From positions 755,788 to 819,787 of the forward strand of contig NW_003314289.1 in NCBI RefSeq assembly GCF_000143415.4: DNA of 64,000 nt, given 5' to 3'. Below, in pieces: positions 11,037-19,739 of the stretch. Under the pieces are notes generated by a model, which did no database searches, was not told the origin of the DNA, and was given only the letters and a program-made list of their open reading frames with translations. Every line of letters begins with the position of its first letter. Within the stretch, counting starts at the first letter, position 1. This DNA comes from Selaginella moellendorffii (taxonomy: Eukaryota; Streptophyta; Lycopodiopsida; Selaginellales; Selaginellaceae). A program made the position numbers and the translations under genes.

Positions 11037-12405
11037 ATGTGGTTGCTAGAGCCCAGCTTCTTCAATGAGCATGGAGCGCTTGTAAGTGATCTGGCTTTTG
11101 CATTTGGCAATCATTGATAACTATTAACTATCATCTAAGATAATTGATTATTCTTGTCAAAAGCCAGTGCTAGATCCAGAGGATGCAGCTACATGGCTCT
11201 CCGCTTCCACCACTTTCTCGACGTTGAGCATCACGGCATTGGTGAGGGGCGTTGTTTTGCAATCTATGAATGCTAAACAGCGTTATAGGCAATTGCACAG
11301 GGTGGAAAAGGAAAACAAGTACCCTAGCTGGATGCTACTCAAAGTGGTGCTGGCGGAAGTGCATTATCTTTTGTTCGACAAAGCTGGGGCGCAGCAGCGG
11401 CTGCTGGATGTCCAAGATGCCATAGGGCGTGGTAAGGATGAGCAGCTGGACAGGGCCGTGCTGGAGCTTTCCAAGCTTATCCAGGAGGAGGACGATGGAG
11501 ATGAAGATGACGAAGAGGCGGAGGTGGAAGAAGGCATGCAAGTCACTTCCTATGTGCGACCTCAACCTTTCTCGTCTGTTCCGTGTTCGTGGAGTGCGGA
11601 GGAGATTCGGCACAAGTGGCAGACGAGAACTGAAGTTGATATTGCTGAGTTTGGTCGCTACGCAGCCATCACCACAAACGTCCTGGAAGGAGTGTTTTCG
11701 CTTGAGGGTCGCAGCTTGTCGCGGCTGGTCAAGCGTGGATTCGACGTTGACTCGATCGAGGGTATTCCTGTCACCAGTTGCATCAAGACGAAGGCCAAGA
11801 GGAAGGCCAAGAGGGAGGCCAAGATCGTGCAAATCCTGGAGAACACACAGTCCTGCTTCGAATACCTCATGAAGAATTCTGCTGCTTTCAATGACTCGAC
11901 GATCCAAGATGTACACAAGAGACTTATGGAGGAAACCAATCTCAACCACGAGGTTGACAATGGTCGGTTTTATGCTTGTCTCGTGCCTTGCGGCAGCTAC
12001 CGCCGGGTTCCATGCTATACAACCAATGGCAACTTGGAAACTCGATTTTGTCCTTGGAGGCAGATCCCTACGGAGATGCAGTGGTTCTTTGAAGAGGCTC
12101 GGCAAGCAATGTCCGACGACTCTGCTGATCCATTCTTGGTATCGGCCTGGCTACACATCGCATTTCTCAGCATTCACCCCTTTGCTGATGGTAATGGTCG
12201 GGTGGGCCGAATGATTTCCTCTCTTCCACTTGTCAAGGCAGGGCTCCCCCCTGTTGTGGTATCTTTCGAGCGGGAGCGGAAGAAGAAGTACTTCGCTGCA
12301 CTGATAGAAGCTCGTAAGTCGGGTGATCTAGTACCGCTGGCTTCGTTTCTGAAGGAAGAGGTTGAGCTAGCGATCATTCACATCTCCAATTTGGATGATG
12401 CCTGA
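11037..12405 (+). CDS. Fic-domain protein, copy 2 (with apparent new intron)
   Basis: Coding exons 11037-11081 and 11164-12405 join across an 82-nt GT-AG intron and give about 428 aa. The intron donor GTAAGT corresponds to codons Val-Ser in copy 1, which remain coding there. The splice removes those codons plus the inserted element and stays in frame (EHGAL / PVLDPED). Without splicing, the frame stops inside the insertion. The Fic motif HPFADGNGRVGR and inhibitory TNVLEG are both intact, as is the acidic run. Compared with copy 1, the protein has a rewritten stretch around KQRYRQLHRVEKENKYPS and an extra eight residues in a KAKRKAKREAK repeat. From about 11340 to the stop it is nearly identical to copy 1, which suggests recent duplication or gene conversion. 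Function is as for copy 1. Confidence 0.85.
11093..11165. mobile_element. 73-bp inverted-repeat (MITE-like) insertion
   Basis: Absent from copy 1 at the matching site. Its ends are a perfect 8-bp terminal inverted repeat, GGCTTTTG ... CAAAAGCC. The interior is AT-rich with partial self-complementarity. A clear target-site duplication was not found, so the transposon family is not assigned. It supplies the acceptor AG (11162-11163) of the intron in the second Fic gene. Confidence 0.6.
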
Positions 12406-12730
12406 TCTTTGTCTTGAATTCATAATTTCCTATTAAGCAATTTCTGGTTGTCGAGCTGAATTTCTAATGGAAAACTCTTCTTGCGTTGTGAAAAAAGATA
12501 TCTCTCTCGTTTTTCTAGTTGGTTGGCATCAGTAAAAGAGTTTCTTTGCAGATTGCAAGAGTCGAGTCTTGTTTCTTTTCAGGCATCATCCCTGATCCAT
12601 AGGAAGCGCCTGCTTGCTCCCACAACCCACGTTGCCACTGCCAATACAGTGCTCATGTGGGCAGCTGGAGCTGCACAGATCCGGAGCTTGTTGCAAGGTG
12701 GGAGAGATTTTGTCCTAAGGTCATCAAGGT

Positions 12731-12860
12731 AGCATGTAATAACCCAAATAATAATTAAGGTGTGGAAGCATTAGTAATGAGTTGTAGAATTTTGACAATT
12801 ATGAAGCAACTAAGCAAAAAATGTAAAATAATTAATTGAATTGGTAAAAATTAATTATTT
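12731..12860. other. About 130-bp AT-rich insertion in copy 2
   Basis: Flanking sequence matches copy 1 on both sides (CATCAAGGT and TAAACATTTGG). The intervening AT-rich stretch has no counterpart there. No clear inverted repeats or coding potential were seen. Confidence 0.5.
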
Positions 12861-13134
12861 ATAAACATTTGGTAGTGATTTTGGATTGATGCAAAGTTGC
12901 ATCGTGTAACAACAACACACTTGTGAGATTTCACAATGCATAGGTCTAGAGTTGGGATCTCACACTTTGCAATAGCAATGCAAAGGTTTCAATTCAAGTA
13001 TTTTTAAACTAACTTAATGCATTTAGAACTTTAACACTCACTCAAGAGCTGGTGCAAATTGACCCTGTCAGGTTGCATGGCATATGAGAGGAATTATCCC
13101 TTTCCATTGAGGTAAGAATTGCCACTTAAATGCT

Positions 13135-13397
13135 AAAAACAAATGGTAAGAAAGGAATTATCCTTGGTGGCAACAAAGTTTGCCATGCTGGAGGTTGCAC
13201 ACTTGGAATGCTAAACACATATGATAACTCTGTCCATCCATTGGTAGATTTTAAAATTCTTTTAATTTGGACTTTATGTATGGCTTAGTATATAAGAGGT
13301 GCCTATTCCACGTCTTTTAGTTACAAGTGTACTTAAACACTAAAACTTAATTATCCTCACTCACACTTTTAAATTAATTAATTGAGTAGAGCTATAG
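13135..13397. promoter_or_regulatory. Presumed promoter and 5' leader of the lectin-like gene
   Basis: Sequence unique to the right of the duplicated unit. TATATAAGA at about 13290-13300 lies roughly 100 bases before the ATG and is a plausible TATA box. Otherwise nothing is recognised. Confidence 0.35.
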
Positions 13398-14363
13398 ATG
13401 GAAATGATTATATTACTAATTATTTCTTTTCCTTTATGCATTTTAGCACCACCACCATTTGGATATATATTTCCTGATCAGCCTATGACGCTTTACTCCA
13501 GTGATCCTGATGCACTATCTCGAGATAATTTTAAAGGTATATTGAAGAATATAGATGAATATATTGACTCCCTGAAAGGAGAAAAAACTCTTCCAACAAA
13601 GAGTTACTCAAGAACGTTTTATATTACTGATAATGTATATTGTATTTTAACATTATGGATTCATTTGCCACTGGGTTTTAATGCAAAAGAACCTACTTAT
13701 ACATTATGCAAGATAGTCCCACTACAATATGGATATAATGGATATGAAGCTTATAATATTTTTCGCAGGCTTCGGGATTATATTTCCACGAATGCAATCA
13801 CTATAGGTAAAGACCAAAATAAAAGGTATTTTGGAGAATTTGAAGCTAATTTTAGAAATTTTGCTATGCAATATAATATTTATGGTTCACATCCTCCAAC
13901 ATTTTATAATAATTTTATTATTGAAAACAATACTTATCATAAACTTAATAATTATGATGGTTATTGTGATATTTATAGATCATCTCTTATTGGTGGTGAT
14001 ATTACCAAACATGGATCTACCATATTAAATGGAAATAGCTTAGTCTCACCATACACAAATTATAGATTGACAATGAAAAATTGTCAATTATTCTTTTATC
14101 AAATTAAAAGTAAAAAAATTATCTGGAAAAGTGAAGAGTTTAATTTATTGACTTCAAACAAAGAAATTAATTCAGAAATCTTAAATGATTGTTTTGCACA
14201 TCTAGACAGAACTGGCCATTTCACTATAGTAAATAATAACTTTGTAATATGGGAATTAATATCACAACATTCTAAATATCAAGCAGGATTAGAAGTATCA
14301 GATAATGGCTATCTTTATATTTATGATACAGAGAAAGGTAAAATTTTATGGTCAGCTCATTAA
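13398..14363 (+). CDS. Secreted bulb-lectin (GNA)-like protein, AT-rich
   Basis: A 321-aa protein in one exon. Residues 1-16 (MEMIILLIISFPLCIL) are a signal peptide. The middle is not recognised. The last 115 residues have the beta-strand rhythm of a B-lectin domain: GSTILNGNSLVSP, then NYRLTMKNCQLFFYQ ... IIWKS, then LDRTGHFTIVNNNFVIWEL, then LEVSDNGYLYIYD ... ILWSAH. The sugar-binding pattern QxDxNxVxY is degraded in all three strands, so mannose binding may be lost. The base composition is much more AT-rich than the neighbouring ATL and Fic genes. A decayed relative with a better motif lies at about 20515-20650. The protein is probably extracellular; its role is unknown. Confidence 0.65.
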   Translation: MEMIILLIISFPLCILAPPPFGYIFPDQPMTLYSSDPDALSRDNFKGILKNIDEYIDSLKGEKTLPTKSYSRTFYITDNVYCILTLWIHLPLGFNAKEPTYTLCKIVPLQYGYNGYEAYNIFRRLRDYISTNAITIGKDQNKRYFGEFEANFRNFAMQYNIYGSHPPTFYNNFIIENNTYHKLNNYDGYCDIYRSSLIGGDITKHGSTILNGNSLVSPYTNYRLTMKNCQLFFYQIKSKKIIWKSEEFNLLTSNKEINSEILNDCFAHLDRTGHFTIVNNNFVIWELISQHSKYQAGLEVSDNGYLYIYDTEKGKILWSAH

Positions 14364-15205
14364 TTATATTCTTAAAATCTCTAACAAATTGAAGTTAAGA
14401 GTTTACTTCTGTAATTGGTATAACTAATATTCCTAAAATATCCATTACTCATTAACACATAATTAAGAAATAGAAATAGAAATATAATGTTTCAGAGGTT
14501 TCCAGTGCTCAATTTCTCGTGAAAACTCTCGAAGGAAATGGCTTGACAAAAGAAATCCTCGTCAAAAGTTCACCCATGGAAATAATATTGACAAGCAAGA
14601 GAAAATGTTGCTCTCTTTTTACTGCCACTAGCATTGCTCAATTCGTCAGGTCCTTCTCATGGACCCTATTCGTAAATGTTTCTGATAGAATCTGCTAGAT
14701 TCCCCGCGTATATAATATTTCTTTGTCGTGAAAATGGAAGGAGTAAACGCGCAATCCAAAAGTCTTTCCTTGCCACGATTTTCTATCTTTCCTGCGTTTG
14801 ATTTTTTTGCTCTCGAGTCTTCACGGCTACGCGTCACAGAAATTGGACCAGCGACTGGTCAGTGACCACTGTTTACGCCCTTGATTTTCCTCGAAGGCGA
14901 TTGTGGCGAAATATATTATCGCTATGCCGCAGTGTTCCTTTTCTAGGGCTAGATCAGCGAGCTGGATTCTCGCAGGAAAGATCGCGCGGCCGGCCAGGAA
15001 TCGGGCCCGATGGAGGTGAGAATTCGAGGCGCCGGCCAGGTTTTCACAAGATCGCCATCGGATTGCTACCTAGGGAAGAAGATCTCCAAGAATTCGCAAG
15101 GATTTTGCTAGATCGGTGTCGAATTCCTGGTGGATAGGTGAAACATCGCGCGGCAAGCTGAGGTAGAGCCGATAATCCATCGAATTCCAGCCGGATCTGG
15201 GAGCT
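14364..15205. other. Intergenic region and ATL 5' leader
   Basis: The first half is AT-rich and featureless. The second half (from about 14860) is GC-rich and may be 5' UTR of the ATL gene. A small open frame at 14862-15137 is not supported by any recognisable family. Confidence 0.4.
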
Positions 15206-16465
15206 ATGGCGCACGATAACGACTATGAAAGATCTTCGCCGGCCGCCGTCAACACCAGGATCATGGTCGCGGCAGTGGTGGTGCTGTTCGTGGTCGTGCT
15301 CTTCATCCTCTTCTTGCACATCTACGCGCGCTGGTTCTGGCGTAGCGCCAGGCTCAGGGCTGCCGCGAGGGGCGGATCAGGCGGCCGGGCTTGGTCGCGG
15401 CGATTTGGCAGGCGGAGGAGAATGCGATTCACGGTCGAGCCGGGGATTGCCGCCAACGGCGTGGTGGTGCCGAGCAAGGGATTGGACAAGGAGGTGCTGG
15501 AATCGCTCCCAATCTTCTTCTACACGAAGAAAGATGGAGAGGTGGTCAAAGAAGGCGAGCGCGAAGAGGAGGAGGAGGAGGAGATTTTGGAGTGTGCCGT
15601 GTGCTTGTCCGAGTTTGAGGAGAACGAAGCTGGGCGGAGGCTACCAAAATGCGGCCATGTCTTCCACACCGAGTGCATCGATATGTGGTTCTCTTCCCAC
15701 TCGACGTGCCCGCTGTGTAGAACCAGCGTGGGATTGGAGGCTTCCAGCGATTTTGATCGAGATCTCGAGCGAGGCGAGGCCGCGGAAGCTATAGCGGTGG
15801 AGGGTGGAAGCAGCAACAGGTCTCAAGGCGAGCAGCTGCTACGAGAGGCTGTGGTGTCGGGTCTGATCACTGGCACGAATGCTTCTCCAGCGGTTTCCAG
15901 CACAGGTGGTACTACTGCTATAGCAATTCAGATCCTCCAGGACGAGGGAGCGATTCTACTCCAGGAGCAAAGCGGTCCCTCGTCGAGCTCATCGGGATTG
16001 AAAGGTCAGTCACCCCAGCAGCAGCACTTTCCAGCCAGCGTTTTGTTCTGGGGGAATCGCTCGTATACAAACTCCAACAGTGCTATAGTCGGTTCTTCGT
16101 CGGTGGCGGCATCTCAACAACAACAGGAACAGCACGAGACGGCGACGACGACTGTCGCTACTGCCGCGTCTTACACGCCATCGCCCAAGAAGCAGCGACG
16201 CGAGCTCATCATCGATGTCCCTCGTCGATCCGCCGCCAACTTCTCGTCGGCGTGCTCCTCGCAGTTGCCTTCGCCCAATTCGGCAGAAGGTGGGGGGCAA
16301 AGATCCCCGCTGGGAGCGCACCTCCGGAGCATCAAGAGACTTCTGAGCAGGGACTCGAGGCGCGACACTTCCCCATCTCCAGTCGGACGAGATTGCTGTG
16401 AATCATCGCAGTATCACTCGGCTTGTCACACGCCGGGATCCATCACCCCGACATCACAGTGCTGA
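15206..16465 (+). CDS. ATL-type RING-H2 E3 ubiquitin ligase
   Basis: A 419-aa protein in one exon, typical of ATL genes. In order: a short N-terminus; a transmembrane helix at about 20-39; a basic stretch at 64-74; the GLD signature at 92-94 (KGLDKEVLESLPIFFY); an acidic run at 119-127; and a complete RING-H2 finger at 130-171 (C130, C133, C149, H151, H154, C157, C168, C171, with CPLC). The long Ser/Gln-rich C-terminal tail is low complexity. ATL proteins are membrane-anchored E3 ligases that pair with E2 enzymes, often in defence or stress signalling. All zinc ligands are present, so it should be active. Substrates cannot be predicted. Confidence 0.92.
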   Translation: MAHDNDYERSSPAAVNTRIMVAAVVVLFVVVLFILFLHIYARWFWRSARLRAAARGGSGGRAWSRRFGRRRRMRFTVEPGIAANGVVVPSKGLDKEVLESLPIFFYTKKDGEVVKEGEREEEEEEEILECAVCLSEFEENEAGRRLPKCGHVFHTECIDMWFSSHSTCPLCRTSVGLEASSDFDRDLERGEAAEAIAVEGGSSNRSQGEQLLREAVVSGLITGTNASPAVSSTGGTTAIAIQILQDEGAILLQEQSGPSSSSSGLKGQSPQQQHFPASVLFWGNRSYTNSNSAIVGSSSVAASQQQQEQHETATTTVATAASYTPSPKKQRRELIIDVPRRSAANFSSACSSQLPSPNSAEGGGQRSPLGAHLRSIKRLLSRDSRRDTSPSPVGRDCCESSQYHSACHTPGSITPTSQC

Positions 16466-16740
16466 TTTTTAAAACTCTGGTGAGTTTTTGGTTTTTCTGT
16501 TTCAAGCAGATAGTCTTAGGTGACGCGTTCCTCTTTCTTCTCTCTGTTATGAACAGTTAGCATACGGAAGTTTGCATCGATACGTTAACTGTAAACAAAG
16601 CAGTGTCCTCGTAACCAGCGGTTCGTTGAACTACTTCATAAAAATTGAGCGAAGAAGTTTTGGCTTTGCATTACAGGAACCAAGAATATGAGCGACAGAA
16701 AAAAAAAAAAAAAAAAAAAAAACAGAGAAATCCAGTGCGA

Positions 16741-17928
16741 CTAGAGACTAAATCTCCCGCTGAGGCTCTCGATCCACGAGGAAGACTGGAAGATGATGCT
16801 GTGCATCCGCGCCTCGTCCTCGCGGATCCGCCGCCGCTTGCTCCGCAGCTCCTCCTTCCGCCGCTGGAGCTCCTTGTTCACCTCCTGCAAGCTCACCTCG
16901 ATGTACTGGAGAGACTTCTCCTCCTCCTCGAGGCTCACTTGGCCGGCGCCGCCAACGATGGCACTGGGACAAGTCGGGGAGGCGCTCCGGAGCTGCTGGA
17001 CCCGCTCGATGAGCGACGAGGAGGCGGTGGTGGCGGTGGCGGAGTTTGGAGGAGCGGCGTTCCCAGCAACGGCGCCATTGATGGAGCAGCCGAGCTGGAA
17101 GTCGGAGAGTGGGAGGTTGCAAGCGCCGACGCTGGCATACGGTTTGAAGGGGCGGGTGGTGGCGGCGGTGGTGGTAGCGGCGGCGGTAGCGGTGGCGGCG
17201 GCGGTGGGCGATACCGGGGCGCTGCTGCAGCTGTTGATGACGAGCGGCGGCGAGTTTTGCTCGTCCGAGGTGAGCGTCCCGGAGTTGGGCGGCGAGGAGG
17301 TGGGCGAGAGCGTGGACGAGTGGGAGTGGCCGGCGGGCGAGCGTGGCGGCGGCGGCGGTGGCGGCGCCACCGCGTTGACGATGGGGATGGTGAGCAGCGG
17401 CGTCGACTGCGTGCGCTTGCGCGAGATGCTGCGGATGGGCTTGGAGTAGCAGGGCGCGCAGAGCGGCGGCGAGGCGGAGGAGGAGGAGGGCGAGTCGGGG
17501 CCGAAGTGTGGCGTGAAGCAGATGCAAAAGAGGCGATTGTCGCACTTGGAGCTGAGCAGCGAGATGGCGAGCTTGAACGAGGCGCGGCCGGACACCATCC
17601 GCGTGGGGCGCTCCTGGGCGGGGAACTCCACGCCGTTGAAGGTGGTGAAGAGCGGCGGCTCCGCAAGGAAGGGCTTGTCGTCGCGCACCACGGGGGAGTG
17701 GTCGTGGGCGTAGGCCACCGACGCGACGATGGTCACGTCCTTGGTCACGTTGGCGGCCAGGTTGCCCGACTCGTCCAGGAGGTGGACGTTGAGCACGAAC
17801 TTCCGGCGGCACGACGCCTTGCCCCCGAGCACGGTGAGGACGTCGGAGCTCTTGCCGATGCCCATGGCCTCGGACGCCACCGACGCGACCAGGCGGTAGG
17901 GCAGTGGAGAAGCTGCCGCCGCCACCAT
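16741..17928 (-). CDS. Plant-specific protein with C-terminal coiled coil (SHA/SHB-like linker region, tentative)
   Basis: A 395-aa single-exon protein starting MVAAAASPLPYRLV. Residues about 35-140 form a conserved beta-rich region (KFVLNVHLLDESG, EPPLFTTFNGVEFPAQERP, GRASFKLAISLLSSKCDNRL), followed by YSKPIRSISRKR. This resembles, from memory, the region before the SH2 domain of Arabidopsis SHA/SHB, but no SH2 domain is present here. The middle is Ala/Thr/Pro low complexity. The last 60 residues are a charged coiled coil (SLEEEEKSLQYIEVSLQEV). The GC-rich sequence leaves the opposite strand open for 450 codons, an artefact of composition. It ends convergently about 275 bp from the ATL gene. 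A GA/CT-rich leader (17929-18000) precedes the start. The gene is probably real; the family assignment is weak. Confidence 0.6.
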   Translation of the reverse strand: MVAAAASPLPYRLVASVASEAMGIGKSSDVLTVLGGKASCRRKFVLNVHLLDESGNLAANVTKDVTIVASVAYAHDHSPVVRDDKPFLAEPPLFTTFNGVEFPAQERPTRMVSGRASFKLAISLLSSKCDNRLFCICFTPHFGPDSPSSSSASPPLCAPCYSKPIRSISRKRTQSTPLLTIPIVNAVAPPPPPPPRSPAGHSHSSTLSPTSSPPNSGTLTSDEQNSPPLVINSCSSAPVSPTAAATATAAATTTAATTRPFKPYASVGACNLPLSDFQLGCSINGAVAGNAAPPNSATATTASSSLIERVQQLRSASPTCPSAIVGGAGQVSLEEEEKSLQYIEVSLQEVNKELQRRKEELRSKRRRIREDEARMHSIIFQSSSWIESLSGRFSL

Positions 17929-18076
17929 TTCTCTCTCTTTCTCTCCTCTCTCCTCTCCTGTGGCTCTCTGCTCTTTTTTCTCTCTCTTCTTCTCTCACTG
18001 TGAAACTTTAACCCTTCTACCGTTTGCTCACAACCCACACGGTTTGCCGCAACCGCCAGTCTCCAGGCTAAACCGT

Positions 18077-18094
18077 AACTGTTCATGAACAGTT
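18077..18094. repeat. 18-bp perfect palindrome
   Basis: AACTGTTCATGAACAGTT reads the same on both strands. It lies about 150 bp upstream of the minus-strand gene at 16741-17928 and could be a dimeric factor site. No factor is recognised. Confidence 0.35.
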
Positions 18095-18173
18095 AGGGCT
18101 TCTATACAACATTATCTATAATGGTTAAAAGGAAGTCTAGGACATGCTTAAAGGAATACACATACTCTATCTA

Positions 18174-18501
18174 ATTGCTAAGTTGGAGTCTTGAATGCTG
18201 AAAGAGGTCGGGCCTTGAAATGAAAGGTGGTCGCTTGGAAGGAGGGGCAGCAGCCACTTCTGCAGGCGGCAGAGAGTTCCCGAAGCAAAAGAGCAGCGTC
18301 TCCAGCGTTGAACTCGAAAGTTCTAGTGTTGAATCATCCAAGTTGGAGATGTGAATGATCGCTAGCTCAACTTCTTCCTTCAGAAGCGAAGCCAGCAGCT
18401 TCTATCAGTGTAGCGAAGTACTTCTTCCGATCCCGCTCCAAAGATACCACGACAGGGCCTGCCTTGACAAGTGGAATAGAGGAAATCATTCGGCCCACCC
18501 G
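18174..18501 (-). pseudogene. Third Fic gene fragment (C-terminal end)
   Basis: On the minus strand the sequence runs RVGRMISSIPLVKAG, then VVVSLERDRKKYFATLIEAA, then, after a frameshift, VELAIIHISNLDD. This matches the last quarter of the two intact Fic proteins. It starts abruptly at 18501 just after the DGNGR position, so the catalytic His is missing. Instead of the stop seen in the intact copies, the frame runs on about 50 codons with unrelated sequence to 18174. It is clearly nonfunctional and more diverged than copies 1 and 2. Confidence 0.8.
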
Positions 18502-18507
18502 GGAGTG

Positions 18508-18693
18508 GCTGTTCAGCCTATGCAACCTGTGCAACCTGTCAAGGAGAGCGTGGAGAGGAAAGTTGTGGCGACCAAGAAACGGAGGGTCGTTGTCACGGGA
18601 ATGGGGGTTGTGTCCTGCCTTGGACATGAGCCGGATGCTTTCTACGGGAATTTGCACCACGGCACGAGTGGAATAACAGAGATTGAGACATAG
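18508..18693 (+). pseudogene. Beta-ketoacyl-ACP synthase (KAS) N-terminal fragment
   Basis: The plus strand reads KRRVVVTGMGVVSCLG, then DAFYGNLHHGTSGITEIET and a stop. This is the start of the condensing-enzyme fold of KAS I/II (FabF-like). The rest of the enzyme, including the catalytic Cys-His-His residues, is not present in order. It abuts the Fic fragment directly. Confidence 0.75.
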
Positions 18694-18699
18694 TGTCCA

Positions 18700-18753
18700 G
18701 AATGACATACCGATAGGAATGATGGCTGCATCAGATCCACCAGCGAGCATCAC
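18700..18753 (-). pseudogene. KAS internal fragment, inverted
   Basis: The minus strand reads MLAGGSDAAIIPIGM, a hallmark of the middle of KAS enzymes. It lies immediately after the KAS N-terminal piece but on the opposite strand, so the gene was rearranged as well as truncated. Confidence 0.7.
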
Positions 18754-19739
18754 GCTGTGCAGTAATGTTTTCTATGATTGTGTGAAAAATATTCTAACTA
18801 GATCAACTCTCTCGCAATAGTTGCAGGGCGTCCCCATCCATCCCTGGTCAGAACATGAAATCCGTTAACTTTGTGTTTCACAGAATCATTCTTAGCCGTG
18901 TTCATCCTCCTTGGTACTGGCCTCGTCGGCAACACCAGTGCTTGTGTTGCACACTCTTCAAAGCCCTTCTCTTATTTCCCCTCAATGTTACAATTCTCCA
19001 TGCATGGTTTCTTGGAGCGTGATGGTTCAAGCTCATGCCAAGAACAAGCAAGGGGGCAAATCGTTGGATCTGTATCAATGTCATCTAGAACTGCAAGAGC
19101 AAACTACTTGAATTGCTGTAGAGGCTTGTCACTACGTGGGAAGCGATCACTCCCATGAAGGAATTGCGTGCTCGAGCACTGGAAGGAATCTCTTGGTGGA
19201 TCCGACCATGACTATGAATAAGCTCTACGAGCCGGGCCTTCAGCCTGGCCGCGCTCACGTCCGGGTCGTTGTTCGTCTACAGAAGCCAAGCGATCTTCTA
19301 AGTTCCAAGATATACAGCGCTCTTCAATCCCTGAGATGTGTGATCATTACTGGAGTTCTTTCGTTGATCCTCCGACTTATACTTGGCTAAAACTAAGGAA
19401 AACGAGCACATTCTAACAGCCAACACGCTGCTTTATCATTTGACTCCTCCTCCGACTGACAACGGCTTCATGGCATTAGTCTGCTTGTTTCTCGAAAGCC
19501 ACAGCAGAGCAACACTAAGCATGAGTGATGCCGATCTCAAGGTCCTTAGAGAAGAGTGCAAGTGCTAGCTTGTTAGGCAAACTCACACACTGCAAACTGG
19601 GACGGAGGAATGAAGCCACTGCTGACAAAGATACGAGAAGAATAGCTTTGCTGCGGCTAAGGAATGTCATACAGTGTCAAAGTATTTTTTGGATGACCAA
19701 TTCCACCACTACGAATACGAAAGCTTTTTTATGATGAGA
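18754..19739. other. Unassigned decayed sequence
   Basis: GC content and short open frames suggest old coding sequence, but none longer than about 95 codons stays open and no family was recognised with confidence. It may contain further pieces of the rearranged KAS or another gene. Confidence 0.35.

Larger units (their letters stand above)
10876..13134. repeat. Duplicated unit, copy 2 (tRNA-Glu + Fic gene)
   Basis: Second copy of the unit at 4820-6872, in the same orientation about 6 kb away, with two unrelated genes between the copies. It is longer because of an inverted-repeat insertion at 11093-11165, a 24-bp Lys-rich expansion near 11790-11820, and an AT-rich insertion at about 12731-12860. 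Confidence 0.85.

Noticed and set aside
16645-18003. Long open frame of about 450 codons on the plus strand, opposite the coiled-coil gene
   Set aside because: The translation is low-complexity Gly/Arg/Glu/Leu, starts in an A-tract, and reflects GC-rich sequence with few stops. The minus-strand frame has conserved-looking segments instead.
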